Shown: positions 44,867-54,418 of the stretch, piece after piece
Numbering within the stretch: position 1 is the stretch's first letter
Layout: each line of letters begins with the position of its first letter
Origin: JAEUTH01 sp039931675
Lineage (GTDB): Bacteria; Bacteroidota; Bacteroidia; AKYH767-A; OLB10
DNA length: 64,000 nucleotides
Direction of reading: 5' to 3'
Assembly (NCBI GenBank): GCA_039931675.1
Contig: JBDTRM010000169.1
Coordinates: 1 to 64,000, forward strand
The notes under the pieces: model-generated
What the model was told of the DNA's origin: nothing
The model's database searches: none
The model's input: the letters and a program-made list of their open reading frames with translations, nothing else
Position numbers and translations under genes: made by a program

Positions 44867-47788
44867 ATGAAGCTTAAATTCGAGAGCAACCAAACTTTTC
44901 AGCGTGAAGCTATTGATGCAATCACTGATTTATTTGAAGGGCAACCTTTGCAAAAGGGAGACTTTTCAGTAAGCATTGAAGCAGCAGGTTCAGGGATTTT
45001 CAGTGGCCAGGTGCAAACAGAATTTGGTATTGGCAACAACATTTTATTAAACGAAGAAGCCCTGTTTAAAAACCTGCACATTGTACAGGATAAAAATGAT
45101 TTAGACCGCACATCAGCAGGTGAATTTAACAGCAACGGTTTAAACTTTTCAGTTGAAATGGAAACAGGTACAGGTAAAACTTACGTTTACCTGCGCACCA
45201 TTTTTGAACTAAGCCGCAAATACGGATTTAAAAAATATATCATTGTTGTACCCGGTGTTGCAATAAGAGAAGGCACATTAAAAACAATTGAAATCACGAA
45301 AGAGCATTTTCGCTCGCTCTATAATAATATCGAATTAGAATCATTCGTGTATGATTCTAAAAAGCCTGTCCGCCTCAAGCAGTTTGCAACAAGCAACCAT
45401 GTGCAGATTATGGTTATCAATATTGATGCATTCAATAAAGAAACCAATGTGTTCAACCAAGAGCGTAACCAGATGAATGGTTACAGCCCTAAAGATTTTA
45501 TAAATTCAGTAAATCCCATTGTAATTATTGATGAGCCGCAAAGTGTTGATAAAACCGAAAAGGCAAAAGAAGCCATCAAGTCACTAAACCCGCTTTGCAT
45601 TTTCCGCTATTCTGCAACTCATGCCAATCCTTATAACCTTGTTTACCGTTTAGACCCTGTGCGAGCTTATCAGATGCGATTGGTAAAACAAATTGTAGTT
45701 GCCGAAGCAAAAGGCAGCGAGGCAGCCAATGATGCGTATATAAAACTTTTGAAAACCGATAATAAAAAAGGAATTGTTGCCGAATTACTGATTCATAAAA
45801 ATACCAATGATGGACCAAAAGAGAAAAAGGTTAAAGTTAAGCAGGGCGACAGCCTGTTCAGAAAAAGTGATGAAAGACATTTATATAAAGACGGGTATGA
45901 AGTAGTTGACATTAACAGTGAGCCAGGAAATGAATTTATAGACTTCAGCAACGGAAAGCGATTGATGCTTGGGCAGGAATCAGGTGGTATAGGTGAAGAG
46001 TTAATCGAATTGCAAATAAGGCAAACTATTCAAAGACATCTCGACAAGGAACTTTTAATGAAAGATAAAGGCATTAAAGTGCTTTCTTTATTTTTTATTG
46101 ATACAGTTCCCAACTATCGTATATATGGAAGTGATGGAGTAGTTGAAAAAGGAAAATATGCAATTTGGTTTGAGAAACACTACAATGAATTAATTGTATT
46201 AGAAAAATATAAACCGTTAAATAAATTTACGGCAGAGCAAATTCATAACGGTTATTTTTCGCAGGATAAAAGAACTATAACACCTTTTGAAGTTGTAACC
46301 AATAAAACAAATACACAAGCAGAAGATTCAACTTTCAATCTTATTATGCGTGATAAGGAACGTTTGTTGGATATGAATGAGCCATTGCGCTTTATTTTTT
46401 CACACTCTGCACTTAAAGAAGGATGGGATAATCCGAATGTGTTCCAGATATGTTCGCTCCGCGAAATGGGAAGCAGCCGTGAAAGAAGACAAACTTTGGG
46501 AAGGGGTTTAAGATTACCTGTTAACCAGGATGGAGACCGGATTTTTGACGAGAATATAAATAAGCTCACCGTAATTTCTTCTGAGGGGTATGCTGATTTT
46601 GCCGTGGGTTTGCAAAAAGAATATGAAGATGACTGCGGTGTTACGTTTGGCAAGGTAAATAAAAATGCCTTTGCAAAGCTGTCCATGCTTATTGACGATG
46701 AAGAAAAACACGTAGGCAGAGAAACCTCAGAAAAAATATGGGATGCGTTAAAGCAAAACGGATTTATTGATGATAAAGGAAAAATCACTTCAACTTTTGA
46801 CCCGAAAAAAGAAGTTTTCACACTGAATCTTCCTCCTGAATTCAGCAACATAGAAAATGAAATAATTGAAACGTTAGAAAGCTACCGCTTAGAAAGACAT
46901 ATTAAGCAAGCCGAAGAGCCACGCAAATTACGTTTGAAAAGTAATAAAGAATTACGTGAGCAGGACTTAGATAAAGAATTTGAAGAATTATGGAACCGCA
47001 TAAAACATAAAACCACTTACGAGGTTGTTTATTCAAGCGATGAGCTGATTGCAAATTGCATAAAATCCATTGGCAAAATGGAAAAGATTGAGCCGGTAAG
47101 TATAAGTTACCGCGAAGCATTGCTTGATGTTGAGATGAAAGGTGTAACAGCGCAGGAAACAAGAGCCAACTATTACACCTTAAAATACAAAGGTGCATTG
47201 CCTGATATTATTACCTATTTGCAAAACGAAACTGAATTAACCCGCGCAACCCTTGTTAAAATATTGACTGAAAGTAATAGCATAAATTATTTTCTAATCA
47301 ATCCTCAACGCTACATGGATGCTATCGCAGCAATAATCAGGAAAGAATTATACCGCCTGATGGTTGACGGAATCAAGTATGAAAAAATCGGGGGTGATGA
47401 ATGGCACATGCGTTTATTTGAAGATAAGGAAGTGATGAGTTATTTATCAAACCGCTGCGAAGTAAAAAAGTCGGTGTATGATGCCATTGTTTATGAAAGT
47501 GAGATAGAGCGAAGATTTGCCGAAGACCTTGATAAACGAGACGACATAAAACTATTTGTAAAACTTCCCTCATGGTTTGAGGTGGATACCCCTATTGGCA
47601 AATACAATCCAGATTGGGCAATTGTAAAAGAAAATGATTCTGCCATTTATCTTGTTTGCGAAACAAAGGGAACAAGGGACTTTTTGAAATTAAGGACGAG
47701 TGAAGCTGATAAGATAAAATGTGGGAAGAAGCATTTTGAGATACTCAATACAACCTTTAAAGTAGCTGTTAGTGCAAAAGAAATTTGA
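44867..47788 (+). CDS. Type III restriction subunit (Res)
   Basis: A 973-residue helicase-nuclease. Walker A is METGTGKTYVYL (about 97-108), motif II is VIIDEPQSVD (about 220-229, a DEPQ variant), and the C-lobe carries SALKEGWDNPNVFQICSL and RRQTLGRGLRLP. The C-terminal PD-(D/E)xK nuclease is seen as YNPDWAIV (about 911-918) and ETKGT (about 930). With Mod it translocates or diffuses on DNA and cuts near two unmodified sites. All core motifs are intact, so the system looks functional. It is 6 bp from the kinase gene. Confidence 0.92.
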   Translation: MKLKFESNQTFQREAIDAITDLFEGQPLQKGDFSVSIEAAGSGIFSGQVQTEFGIGNNILLNEEALFKNLHIVQDKNDLDRTSAGEFNSNGLNFSVEMETGTGKTYVYLRTIFELSRKYGFKKYIIVVPGVAIREGTLKTIEITKEHFRSLYNNIELESFVYDSKKPVRLKQFATSNHVQIMVINIDAFNKETNVFNQERNQMNGYSPKDFINSVNPIVIIDEPQSVDKTEKAKEAIKSLNPLCIFRYSATHANPYNLVYRLDPVRAYQMRLVKQIVVAEAKGSEAANDAYIKLLKTDNKKGIVAELLIHKNTNDGPKEKKVKVKQGDSLFRKSDERHLYKDGYEVVDINSEPGNEFIDFSNGKRLMLGQESGGIGEELIELQIRQTIQRHLDKELLMKDKGIKVLSLFFIDTVPNYRIYGSDGVVEKGKYAIWFEKHYNELIVLEKYKPLNKFTAEQIHNGYFSQDKRTITPFEVVTNKTNTQAEDSTFNLIMRDKERLLDMNEPLRFIFSHSALKEGWDNPNVFQICSLREMGSSRERRQTLGRGLRLPVNQDGDRIFDENINKLTVISSEGYADFAVGLQKEYEDDCGVTFGKVNKNAFAKLSMLIDDEEKHVGRETSEKIWDALKQNGFIDDKGKITSTFDPKKEVFTLNLPPEFSNIENEIIETLESYRLERHIKQAEEPRKLRLKSNKELREQDLDKEFEELWNRIKHKTTYEVVYSSDELIANCIKSIGKMEKIEPVSISYREALLDVEMKGVTAQETRANYYTLKYKGALPDIITYLQNETELTRATLVKILTESNSINYFLINPQRYMDAIAAIIRKELYRLMVDGIKYEKIGGDEWHMRLFEDKEVMSYLSNRCEVKKSVYDAIVYESEIERRFAEDLDKRDDIKLFVKLPSWFEVDTPIGKYNPDWAIVKENDSAIYLVCETKGTRDFLKLRTSEADKIKCGKKHFEILNTTFKVAVSAKEI

Positions 47789-47794
47789 TAGCAA

Positions 47795-48616
47795 ATGCTT
47801 TTAGTAAATAGTATATCACCCATCAGCAAAATCATTCCGACTAACGGAAGCAATCCGGCTTTGGTGCTATGCGAAGACCTCACAGAATATTATTGCAAAT
47901 ACAGCCGCTACACACCTGCAAATAAGTTACTCATTGAATTCATTTCATCATCCTTTTTAAAAGTATGGAATGTCCCGACACCTGATTTTGCTTTTGTTGA
48001 AATAGCAGCAGAACATGTTCCTGCCGAAATATTGTCAAACAGAATTTCGCGCAATGATTTTCTGATACCCACATTTGGTTCACAGCACTTAGAACATTCG
48101 CATGAAATTGATGAATCAGTTATTCTATCATGGAATAATAAACGAGGACAGGTAAATAAAATAATAAATAAAGAAGATTTCTTACGTATAGGATTGTTTG
48201 ATTTGTGGATGGCAAACGAAGACCGGAATCACAATAATTATAATTTAATGATAAGTGCGAAAGAAGAAGGAAGCGTTATTTATGCAATTGACCATGAAAA
48301 ATGTTTCAATTCAGGTATCCTTGACAACGTACATCCCATTCAGATTTTAACTGAAGACGAATCAATTTTAAAAACGGACTTGGTTCCCATATTATTTAAC
48401 AATGAATTTCACTTAGAAGATGCCATTCGTGGGATTTTAGAAGGATATAGTAATTCTGTTAATGAATGTAAGCATCAATTACCCGGAATATTGCAGCAAA
48501 TACCCGAAAGGTGGAACATAAATACAGATGAAATTGCTACCTTGCTTGAGAAAAATATCTTTGCGCCAGAATGGATGGAACTGACAGTGCAGACATTTAA
48601 AGAATATTTGAATTAA
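47795..48616 (+). CDS. HipA-like kinase family protein
   Basis: A 273-residue protein. The kinase core is visible: LMANEDRNHNNYNLMI-type catalytic loop (D143 to N150 within WMANEDRNHNNYN) and the metal-binding YAIDHEKCF (D166). It is shorter than HipA (about 440) and lacks its N-terminal lobe extension; it fits the compact HipA-family kinase group that is usually encoded beside DUF3037 proteins, as here. HipA itself phosphorylates glutamyl-tRNA synthetase and causes growth arrest. A link to the restriction genes is suggested by the 6-bp spacing and is inference. Confidence 0.8.
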   Translation: MLLVNSISPISKIIPTNGSNPALVLCEDLTEYYCKYSRYTPANKLLIEFISSSFLKVWNVPTPDFAFVEIAAEHVPAEILSNRISRNDFLIPTFGSQHLEHSHEIDESVILSWNNKRGQVNKIINKEDFLRIGLFDLWMANEDRNHNNYNLMISAKEEGSVIYAIDHEKCFNSGILDNVHPIQILTEDESILKTDLVPILFNNEFHLEDAIRGILEGYSNSVNECKHQLPGILQQIPERWNINTDEIATLLEKNIFAPEWMELTVQTFKEYLN

Positions 48617-48638
48617 ACTTGCGTTATAAAAGGAAAAA

Positions 48639-49442
48639 ATGAAAAGCACTTATTCTATAGTCTATTTATCTCTTAAGCCAACGGTTCAGGAGCAGATAGC
48701 CATTGGCTTGCTTCTGACCAATGGAGAGAAAGCGCATTTTGAATATTCCCCGCTCAAGCTTAAGTACATTTCAAAACTGATGAATAACGAAACGTATGGT
48801 TTTGTAAACAATTATTTATCAGGCTTGAAATCTGACTTTAAAGGAACAAAATTATCTTCAGTTGATTATTTAAGCTATCTGACTAAGTACAGGAATAACC
48901 TGGTTATATTTTCGCAAGCTGTTGACATAAATATGGAAACTAATGAAGCTAATTTCAAAAAGCTTTTTGTAAAGTTCATTTTTGAAGATGCTCCGTTGAA
49001 ATCAGTTTTACCTTCAGAAAAAGTGAACATTAATACTAAGGTTAAAAATATTTTATATCCTAAAATAAAGGATAATGTTAATATAGATAAGACGTTTACT
49101 CCTAAGGAAATTCCATCATTGCTTATTCCAACCGTGAAGGTTAATTTTATCGGGCGTAATGATAACCCTGTTGCCGGTGAGGTAATAGATTTTGAAGGAA
49201 GTATAAATTCCTTATCCAATAAGATTTCCCACTTTATCAGCCTTATAAAAGCTTTTGAAATTGAAAAAGAAGAAGGCAAATTTTTCGTTATTGGCGATGA
49301 ACCCAGAAGAGAAAACCCATCGCATGAAACATGGCAGCATCTTAAAGAATGGCAATCAGTAGAAATAGTTTCAACAAACGAAATTGAAAAGGTTTCTGAT
49401 TATATTCATACGCATCATGTTAGGCCTTTTCAGCAAAATTAA
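48639..49442 (+). CDS. DUF3037-like protein
   Basis: A 267-residue protein starting MKSTYSIVYLSLKPTVQEQIAIGLLL, which matches the start of DUF3037 proteins (YSIVxYxPxxxxxExxNVGVVL-like). The middle is helical (KLKYISKLMNNETYGFVNNYL) and the end has HTHHVRPF. DUF3037 genes are commonly paired with HipA-family kinases; the domain's role is unknown. It lies 22 bp after the kinase gene and is the last gene of the defence operon. No clear terminator follows in 49443-49593. Confidence 0.72.
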   Translation: MKSTYSIVYLSLKPTVQEQIAIGLLLTNGEKAHFEYSPLKLKYISKLMNNETYGFVNNYLSGLKSDFKGTKLSSVDYLSYLTKYRNNLVIFSQAVDINMETNEANFKKLFVKFIFEDAPLKSVLPSEKVNINTKVKNILYPKIKDNVNIDKTFTPKEIPSLLIPTVKVNFIGRNDNPVAGEVIDFEGSINSLSNKISHFISLIKAFEIEKEEGKFFVIGDEPRRENPSHETWQHLKEWQSVEIVSTNEIEKVSDYIHTHHVRPFQQN

Positions 49443-49593
49443 TTTCAGTTCAGACTGGATTCTTAATTTTATTTAGCAAAATATTCACCCTATCAATTGA
49501 TCTAACTGGTGGGGTTGAGGAATTTTAATTGATTAACGGTTACTAAACCTTATTGAGCTTTAATAGAACATCTTAATCCCGATTCAAAAATAT

Positions 49594-50256
49594 TTATTGA
49601 GTTTTTGATTTGCGCAATATTAAAAACCCTTTCAAATAAAGAGAGAAAACAGCAACTTCAATCAATGCATGTACCCACCAAAGTTTTGTGGCAAGCGTTG
49701 TTCCGAATAAAAGAAACAGGAATACAGAACAGAAAAAATAAAAAAATATACCTGCTAAAAACCAAAAATCTGAAGACATTATTTCATCTCCTTTTTCAGC
49801 AATATTCAATAAAGCATTTGCCGCAAAAAATGATATAGCAACTGAAGTAAAGCCGTCATATATGTTATTGAGATTATATTCAGGTTTATTAATTATTATG
49901 GTGATTAGCCATAAAACAAAAGAAAAACAAATCAGAAAAACAGACAGATAACTTTTAATTTTTTTCCGGTTAAACCCGGGAACAAACCATAAATAAAAAA
50001 TAGTTTCAATCAAAGCATAACCCGAATACCTTATTGATTGAGTGCTTTGATGAAATTCAAAATCAATAAAAAAAATATTGAGGCTGGTGAAATCAACAAA
50101 AAAAGCAAATAATAAAAACCACCAAAAGGCTTTGTAGATTGTATAAGTTTCTTTTAAAACAAACCTTCCGGCAATAATTGGCACTAACGCATAAAAAATA
50201 GTAAAGACTTTAAAATCAAAATCAACGTGCCTCAGGTATTCAATTGATTCAGTCAT
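49594..50256 (-). CDS. Multi-pass membrane protein, unknown
   Basis: A 220-residue integral membrane protein with about seven hydrophobic helices (for example AFWWFLLFAFFVDF, FLICFSFVLWLITIII, IFFYFFCSVFLFLLFG) and short loops. No family or catalytic motif is recognised. Its ATG directly follows the stop of the upstream gene (50257), so it is translated from the same mRNA as the paralogous pair before it. It could be a sensor or a transport-related membrane partner; nothing decides this. Confidence 0.7.
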   Translation of the reverse strand: MTESIEYLRHVDFDFKVFTIFYALVPIIAGRFVLKETYTIYKAFWWFLLFAFFVDFTSLNIFFIDFEFHQSTQSIRYSGYALIETIFYLWFVPGFNRKKIKSYLSVFLICFSFVLWLITIIINKPEYNLNNIYDGFTSVAISFFAANALLNIAEKGDEIMSSDFWFLAGIFFYFFCSVFLFLLFGTTLATKLWWVHALIEVAVFSLYLKGFLILRKSKTQ

Positions 50257-50949
50257 CTATGGAAGGGTACGCTCAAGAATTATTTTGTTCTCCCAGGCTA
50301 TATTAAAGTCAGAATTAATCTGAAATAAAATAATTCTATAGGGGTTTTTCAGCTCTGTGTCATCATACCCTATTGTACAAAAAATGCCTACACCATTTCC
50401 TAATTCATTGTACATTTTTGACAAATCGTGATCATAGAAATAATCGCTGACGACAAGGTTGGGATTTTGAACAAATTCTTTAAAACGATTAACATCCGGG
50501 GCGATTTGATCCCATGTAGTTTGCTGGGCCTCCACATCATCAAAATAAAATGATTTAAGATTTTCTTTTACAACTTCAGGATCATCGGAACCCGTATAAA
50601 GCCATGTATCAGTATAATAAACGATATCATCTGGGTTTAACATAACATCTGAAGCATTCGTAGGCTCATTCTCATCATAATCAAGTTTTGCAGCAGCCAA
50701 ATAAAAAGACTCTCTGCCTCCTTCATTACTATAACAAAGGAAAAAAGTTGCTCCATTTCCATCGGATAGATCAAGTAATTGCTCTTTGGTGATAATTCCT
50801 CCAAAACCCAACCTTCGCGAATAAGCATCCGAATCATCCCCAAGTTTAAAGTAATTAGCAAGCAAATATCCAGCTACGTTAAAAGATATGTCATGACGGA
50901 ATCCTCCTCTGCTTAAAATGAATTGGAATAGTTTATTTTGTTTGTCCAT
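50257..50949 (-). CDS. Unknown protein, paralogue of the next upstream gene
   Basis: A 230-residue soluble protein without a signal peptide. It shares a scaffold with the product of 51000-51818: GFRHDI near the start, a YGFGG/GFGGI segment, ATFFLCY/STFFLCL, LAAAKLDY/IAAAKLKY, GYDDTELKNPYRIILF/GYDETELKNPFRLIMF, and an identical IILERTLP end. No known family. The even identity across the length points to a duplication followed by loss or gain of the N-terminal anchor. Confidence 0.7.
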   Translation of the reverse strand: MDKQNKLFQFILSRGGFRHDISFNVAGYLLANYFKLGDDSDAYSRRLGFGGIITKEQLLDLSDGNGATFFLCYSNEGGRESFYLAAAKLDYDENEPTNASDVMLNPDDIVYYTDTWLYTGSDDPEVVKENLKSFYFDDVEAQQTTWDQIAPDVNRFKEFVQNPNLVVSDYFYDHDLSKMYNELGNGVGIFCTIGYDDTELKNPYRIILFQINSDFNIAWENKIILERTLP

Positions 50950-50999
50950 TTGTTTGTGATTTTTGAAATTAAGTTTGTAAGTATTTTGGATGTTATATT

Positions 51000-51818
51000 C
51001 TACGGCAATGTTCTTTCTAAAATTATTTTATTCCAATAATTCAAAGTATTATCATTATTGACTTCAAACATAATTAATCTGAATGGGTTTTTTAATTCAG
51101 TTTCATCATAACCAACAAAGACATAAATTCCTTTGCATTTATCATTGTACGCTTCGTCATAAAGCTTCGAAAGATCATCTCGATGAAGAAAGTTACTCAC
51201 GATATTATTTGAAGGGTAAGCTTTGCTCCCAAAATTATCTACATAGGTTTTTACCTCGCTCCATTTTAATTGCGGCTGCGCAGGTGCTGGTGGGGGCACA
51301 CTCGGTGGACTTGAATTAATAAAGCTAATAACAGCACGGTAGTCTAAAGGTTGTGCGTATGTCCACTTTATGCAATTGGAAAAATAAAGTCTATCGTTAT
51401 CTCTAAGATTAACAGATCCGGAATTCTCGCCAACTGAAGGGTTGTATTTTAGCTTTGCAGCAGCAATGTGAAACTCACCATCCTTTAAGCATAAAAAAAA
51501 AGTTGAACCAAGCCAATTCCCAGCTAAGTCCTTGATAGAGGCCATATCAAAAAAGCCTCCAAATCCATATTTTTCAGCAAAGTTAATTTGTACGGTCAAA
51601 GGTAAGTCAGCTTGGTAATGAAGGATATTTTGTTGAATTAAAAATGATGCAACATTTGGAGTAATGTCATGCCGAAAACCGGGTCGCGATTTATTTTCCT
51701 TATCATTATTAATTGTCTCAATAAGGGAATTGACTTTTTCATTTGTGTAATAAAGCCATACAATAAGTCCTGCAAGGCCAAAAATAATAAGAGTTAAAAC
51801 AATTCGGGTTTTCATCAT
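51000..51818 (-). CDS. Membrane-anchored paralogue of the neighbouring unknown protein
   Basis: A 272-residue protein with an N-terminal membrane helix (residues about 6-24), then the same domain as its neighbour at 50257. It carries an extra proline-rich insert (SSPPSVPPPAPAQP, about 168-181) absent from the other copy. The end is IILERTLP in both. Family unknown. The two genes are 50 bp apart on the same strand and, with the multi-pass membrane gene, form a likely three-gene operon. Confidence 0.7.
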   Translation of the reverse strand: MMKTRIVLTLIIFGLAGLIVWLYYTNEKVNSLIETINNDKENKSRPGFRHDITPNVASFLIQQNILHYQADLPLTVQINFAEKYGFGGFFDMASIKDLAGNWLGSTFFLCLKDGEFHIAAAKLKYNPSVGENSGSVNLRDNDRLYFSNCIKWTYAQPLDYRAVISFINSSPPSVPPPAPAQPQLKWSEVKTYVDNFGSKAYPSNNIVSNFLHRDDLSKLYDEAYNDKCKGIYVFVGYDETELKNPFRLIMFEVNNDNTLNYWNKIILERTLP

Positions 51819-51990
51819 TTAAAATTAATATTTGATACTTGTTATTCAGGAGTTTTCAAATGTAGATTTTTTCATTTTAGAAACCAACCCAGGCAAAAAA
51901 TAATATTCTGATAACAGGAAACAGGGTCTTACCTTTTATCCGATATTAATGAATCATTACCAAAGATTTTTACTTTAAACATAACATATT

Positions 51991-53389
51991 TCAAGCAGCT
52001 AATTTTTGTCCGTCTATAATTTCTAATTCTGCTGATGCTCTTTGATATGCTTTGATGAATAATGCAAGAGTTTTTTCAATAACATCTTTTGTATAATTAG
52101 CCATCATTTGAAATCTGAATATTGCTTTCCCTCTTGGCACCGCGGGGTATTCTATAAGGTTTGCTATAACACCTGACTGCGTAATGTTCTTAGAAATAAG
52201 ACGTGCCAGCCGTTCATCTCCTATTAATACAGGTATAATCGCTGATGGATTTCCATTGGTTTTAAACCCGGCCTGGTGCATGCACTTCAGTATATGTAAT
52301 ATGTTTTCCATAAGCTTAGCACGCAGCAATTCACCTTCATGCGAAAAAACTATTTGCATTGCACTGTTTACTATCGCACATTGCACAGGTGAGATGGCAT
52401 TGCTGAAAGTGTAAGTAGGTCCAAAAAAAGTAATGCGTTGTCGTATTACCTGGCTGCCGGCTACAAAGCCGCCATTACTTGCAAAGGTTTTACTGAAGGA
52501 ACCCGTTATAACTAAATTCTCAGCATTTTCTAATTGCATATTTTCCAGGTTGCCCAAACCATGCGTGCCAAGGCACCCAAAATCATGAGCCACGTCAATA
52601 ATTAATATGGCATCGTAAGTAATTGCTAATTGCTGTATTGCTTTAAGATCAGGTCCATCTGAATTCATACTGTATAAACTTTCAACAACAATAAAAATTC
52701 CGTTCTGTGCATTCTTAGCTCTTAGTGATTTCAATTTGTTTTCAAGGTCCTCAATATTGTTATGCATAAACTTAAACACATTGGTGGTTGCATAATGAGC
52801 TGCCACATCAAGGCAGTTGTGTGAGAGTGAATCCATCACTATACAATCTTCCTTAGTTACTAACCCGGCAATGGCACTAAAGCAAGCCATCCATCCTGAG
52901 CTAAAAACCAATGCTTGGTCCTGTTGCAATATTGTTGCAATTCTCTTTTCAAGTTCATCAGTAATGGATGAGCGCCCAGTTAATATTGCTGCACCCGCTG
53001 AATGTATTCCATATTTATCTCTTTTCAAGTTCATCAGTAATGGATGAGCGCCCAGTTAATATTGCTGCACCCGCTGAATGTATTCCATATTTATCAATTG
53101 CATGTTTAGCTGCATCAATTATTTCCTTGTGATGAGAAAGGCTTAGATAATCTTGCGAACCAAAATTAATCAGTTCCTTTTGATTTAAATCTTCAGTAAT
53201 TATTGTTTTAATTGCTATGTCATTATTAGCGGTATAGGTTCGGGAGAATGGCCACACTTCATTTTGCTGGCGTAACAAGCACCAATCATTAAATTTTGCA
53301 TAACGGTCATTCAAGTTACTTCCTTTTACATTTCTAAAGTCAAAGGAGTTTTGCCTAAGTGATTCCACGTTAAAATTATTAGTGTTCAT
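51991..53389 (-). pseudogene. PLP-dependent aminotransferase (AONS/KBL-like), frameshifted by a tandem duplication
   Basis: The gene reads MNTNNFNVESLRQNSFDFRN and continues to GIHSAGAAILTGRSS ITDELEKR, after which the frame is lost because the segment 52942-53017 is repeated at 53018-53093. The rest continues in another frame from the same GIHSAGAA sequence to the stop at 51991. Removing one 76-bp copy leaves 1323 bp, exactly 441 codons, with a full alpha-oxoamine-synthase domain: GSQDYLSLSHH near the start, SHNCLD, DVAHDFGCLG (PLP aspartate), SFSKTFAS (PLP lysine). Such enzymes condense an amino acid with an acyl-CoA, for example in biotin or sphingolipid synthesis. Confidence 0.9.
52942..53093. 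repeat. Exact 76-bp tandem duplication inside the aminotransferase gene
   Basis: 52942-53017 and 53018-53093 are identical and begin TCTCTTTTCAAGTTCATCAG. Seventy-six is not a multiple of three, so the coding frame breaks. The lack of any mismatch means the duplication is very recent, or is an assembly artefact. Confidence 0.95.
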
Positions 53390-53426
53390 GATAAATGGTT
53401 TTTTATAAAAATTTTAAATGACGCAT

Positions 53427-53455
53427 CAAACGTACATGCGACTTAAGCCAACAAA
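53427..53455 (-). promoter_or_regulatory. Promoter for the aminotransferase gene
   Basis: On the minus strand, TTTG (53455-53452), a 17-bp spacer and TACGTTTG (53434-53427), an exact TAnnTTTG -7 box. It lies 37 bp before the start codon at 53389. A live promoter fits the view that the gene was functional until recently. Confidence 0.55.
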
Positions 53456-53577
53456 AAGTTGAAGTTTAAAAACGGGGGAAATGGGTTTGAAAATGGTATT
53501 AAATTTAAGAAAAGCGGTGGTCAGGTTTTATTGGAATTTCAAATAGAAAATAATGAACTGATTATCCTAACTGCATT

Positions 53578-54327
53578 TTATAATTTCTTTAAGGCACTTA
53601 AAAACTCCTCCTTTCTTCTGCGACTAACGTCAATCATACTACCATCAACCATCTTAACCTGCCCGCCATCCCCTTTAATATATTCTTTAATATAGCTTAG
53701 ATTAATCAGGTGGGAGGTATGGACTCTAAAAAAGTTATATGAGTTTAAAAGCTCCTCACACTCTTTCATACCCCGTGATACCATTTGTTTGGTTTTATTG
53801 GTAAAGTAAAAAGTTGTATAAACATTGTCACTTACACAATGCACTATATCATCTACCTCGGCAAACACAAAACCAGATAGAGTAGGCAAGGCAATTTTTG
53901 CTTTTCCTGTCGTGTTGTTATTGATGTTATGGAGCAAAGCTTCAATATGTTGTAAGTTTTTTTTCAATAATATTTTCTCTTCAAATTTTTCAAGTGCTAT
54001 CTTTAAATCATCAGGGCCGAAAGGTTTTAATAAAAAGTCAACGGCACTCATTTTTAACGCACGCAAAGCATACTCTTCATAAGAAGTGCAAAAAACCACT
54101 TCAAAATTTATTTCCTTAAGCTCATTAAGTAAATCAAAGCCTGTTTTTGGTGGCATCATCACATCTAAAAAAACCAATTCAGGTTTTACCTTAGGTATGT
54201 ATTCCAATGCCTCCATTACAGAGTTGCATCTCCGGCTAACGTTATATTCAGGGAAATTTCTTTCAAGCATGGTTGATAAAATGTCCTGCTGATCAGGTTC
54301 ATCGTCAACAATAATGGTGGAGTGCAT
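53578..54327 (-). CDS. LytTR-family response regulator
   Basis: A 249-residue regulator, paralogue of the one at 102-842. The receiver domain has D55 in FLDVMMP and K101 in LLKPFG. The LytTR DNA-binding domain spans about residues 145-249, ending SRRRKEEFLSAL. It follows its likely sensor kinase by 91 bp on the same strand. The kinase phosphorylates D55, and the dimer then binds DNA. Targets are unknown; the divergent surface-protein gene at 56398 is a possible one. Confidence 0.92.
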   Translation of the reverse strand: MHSTIIVDDEPDQQDILSTMLERNFPEYNVSRRCNSVMEALEYIPKVKPELVFLDVMMPPKTGFDLLNELKEINFEVVFCTSYEEYALRALKMSAVDFLLKPFGPDDLKIALEKFEEKILLKKNLQHIEALLHNINNNTTGKAKIALPTLSGFVFAEVDDIVHCVSDNVYTTFYFTNKTKQMVSRGMKECEELLNSYNFFRVHTSHLINLSYIKEYIKGDGGQVKMVDGSMIDVSRRRKEEFLSALKKL

Positions 54328-54418
54328 ATACGGGTTTATTGTTTGATGTAAAGTTTTGCTAAATGGGCATTTTGTACGGAGTTAAATACAATAACGGTTG
54401 CAAAATACATTTTACTTC

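Noticed and set aside
39132..49442. Defence locus as DISARM or BREX
   Set aside because: The helicase-methylase mix is similar, but DUF1998 (drmB), PLD (drmC), PglZ, BrxC and Lon-like genes are all absent, while Res is a normal type III subunit.
53883..53890. GAGTAGGC outside the island as a fourth leader-motif copy
   Set aside because: Only the last part matches, it lies inside the minus-strand regulator gene and the rest of the motif is missing.
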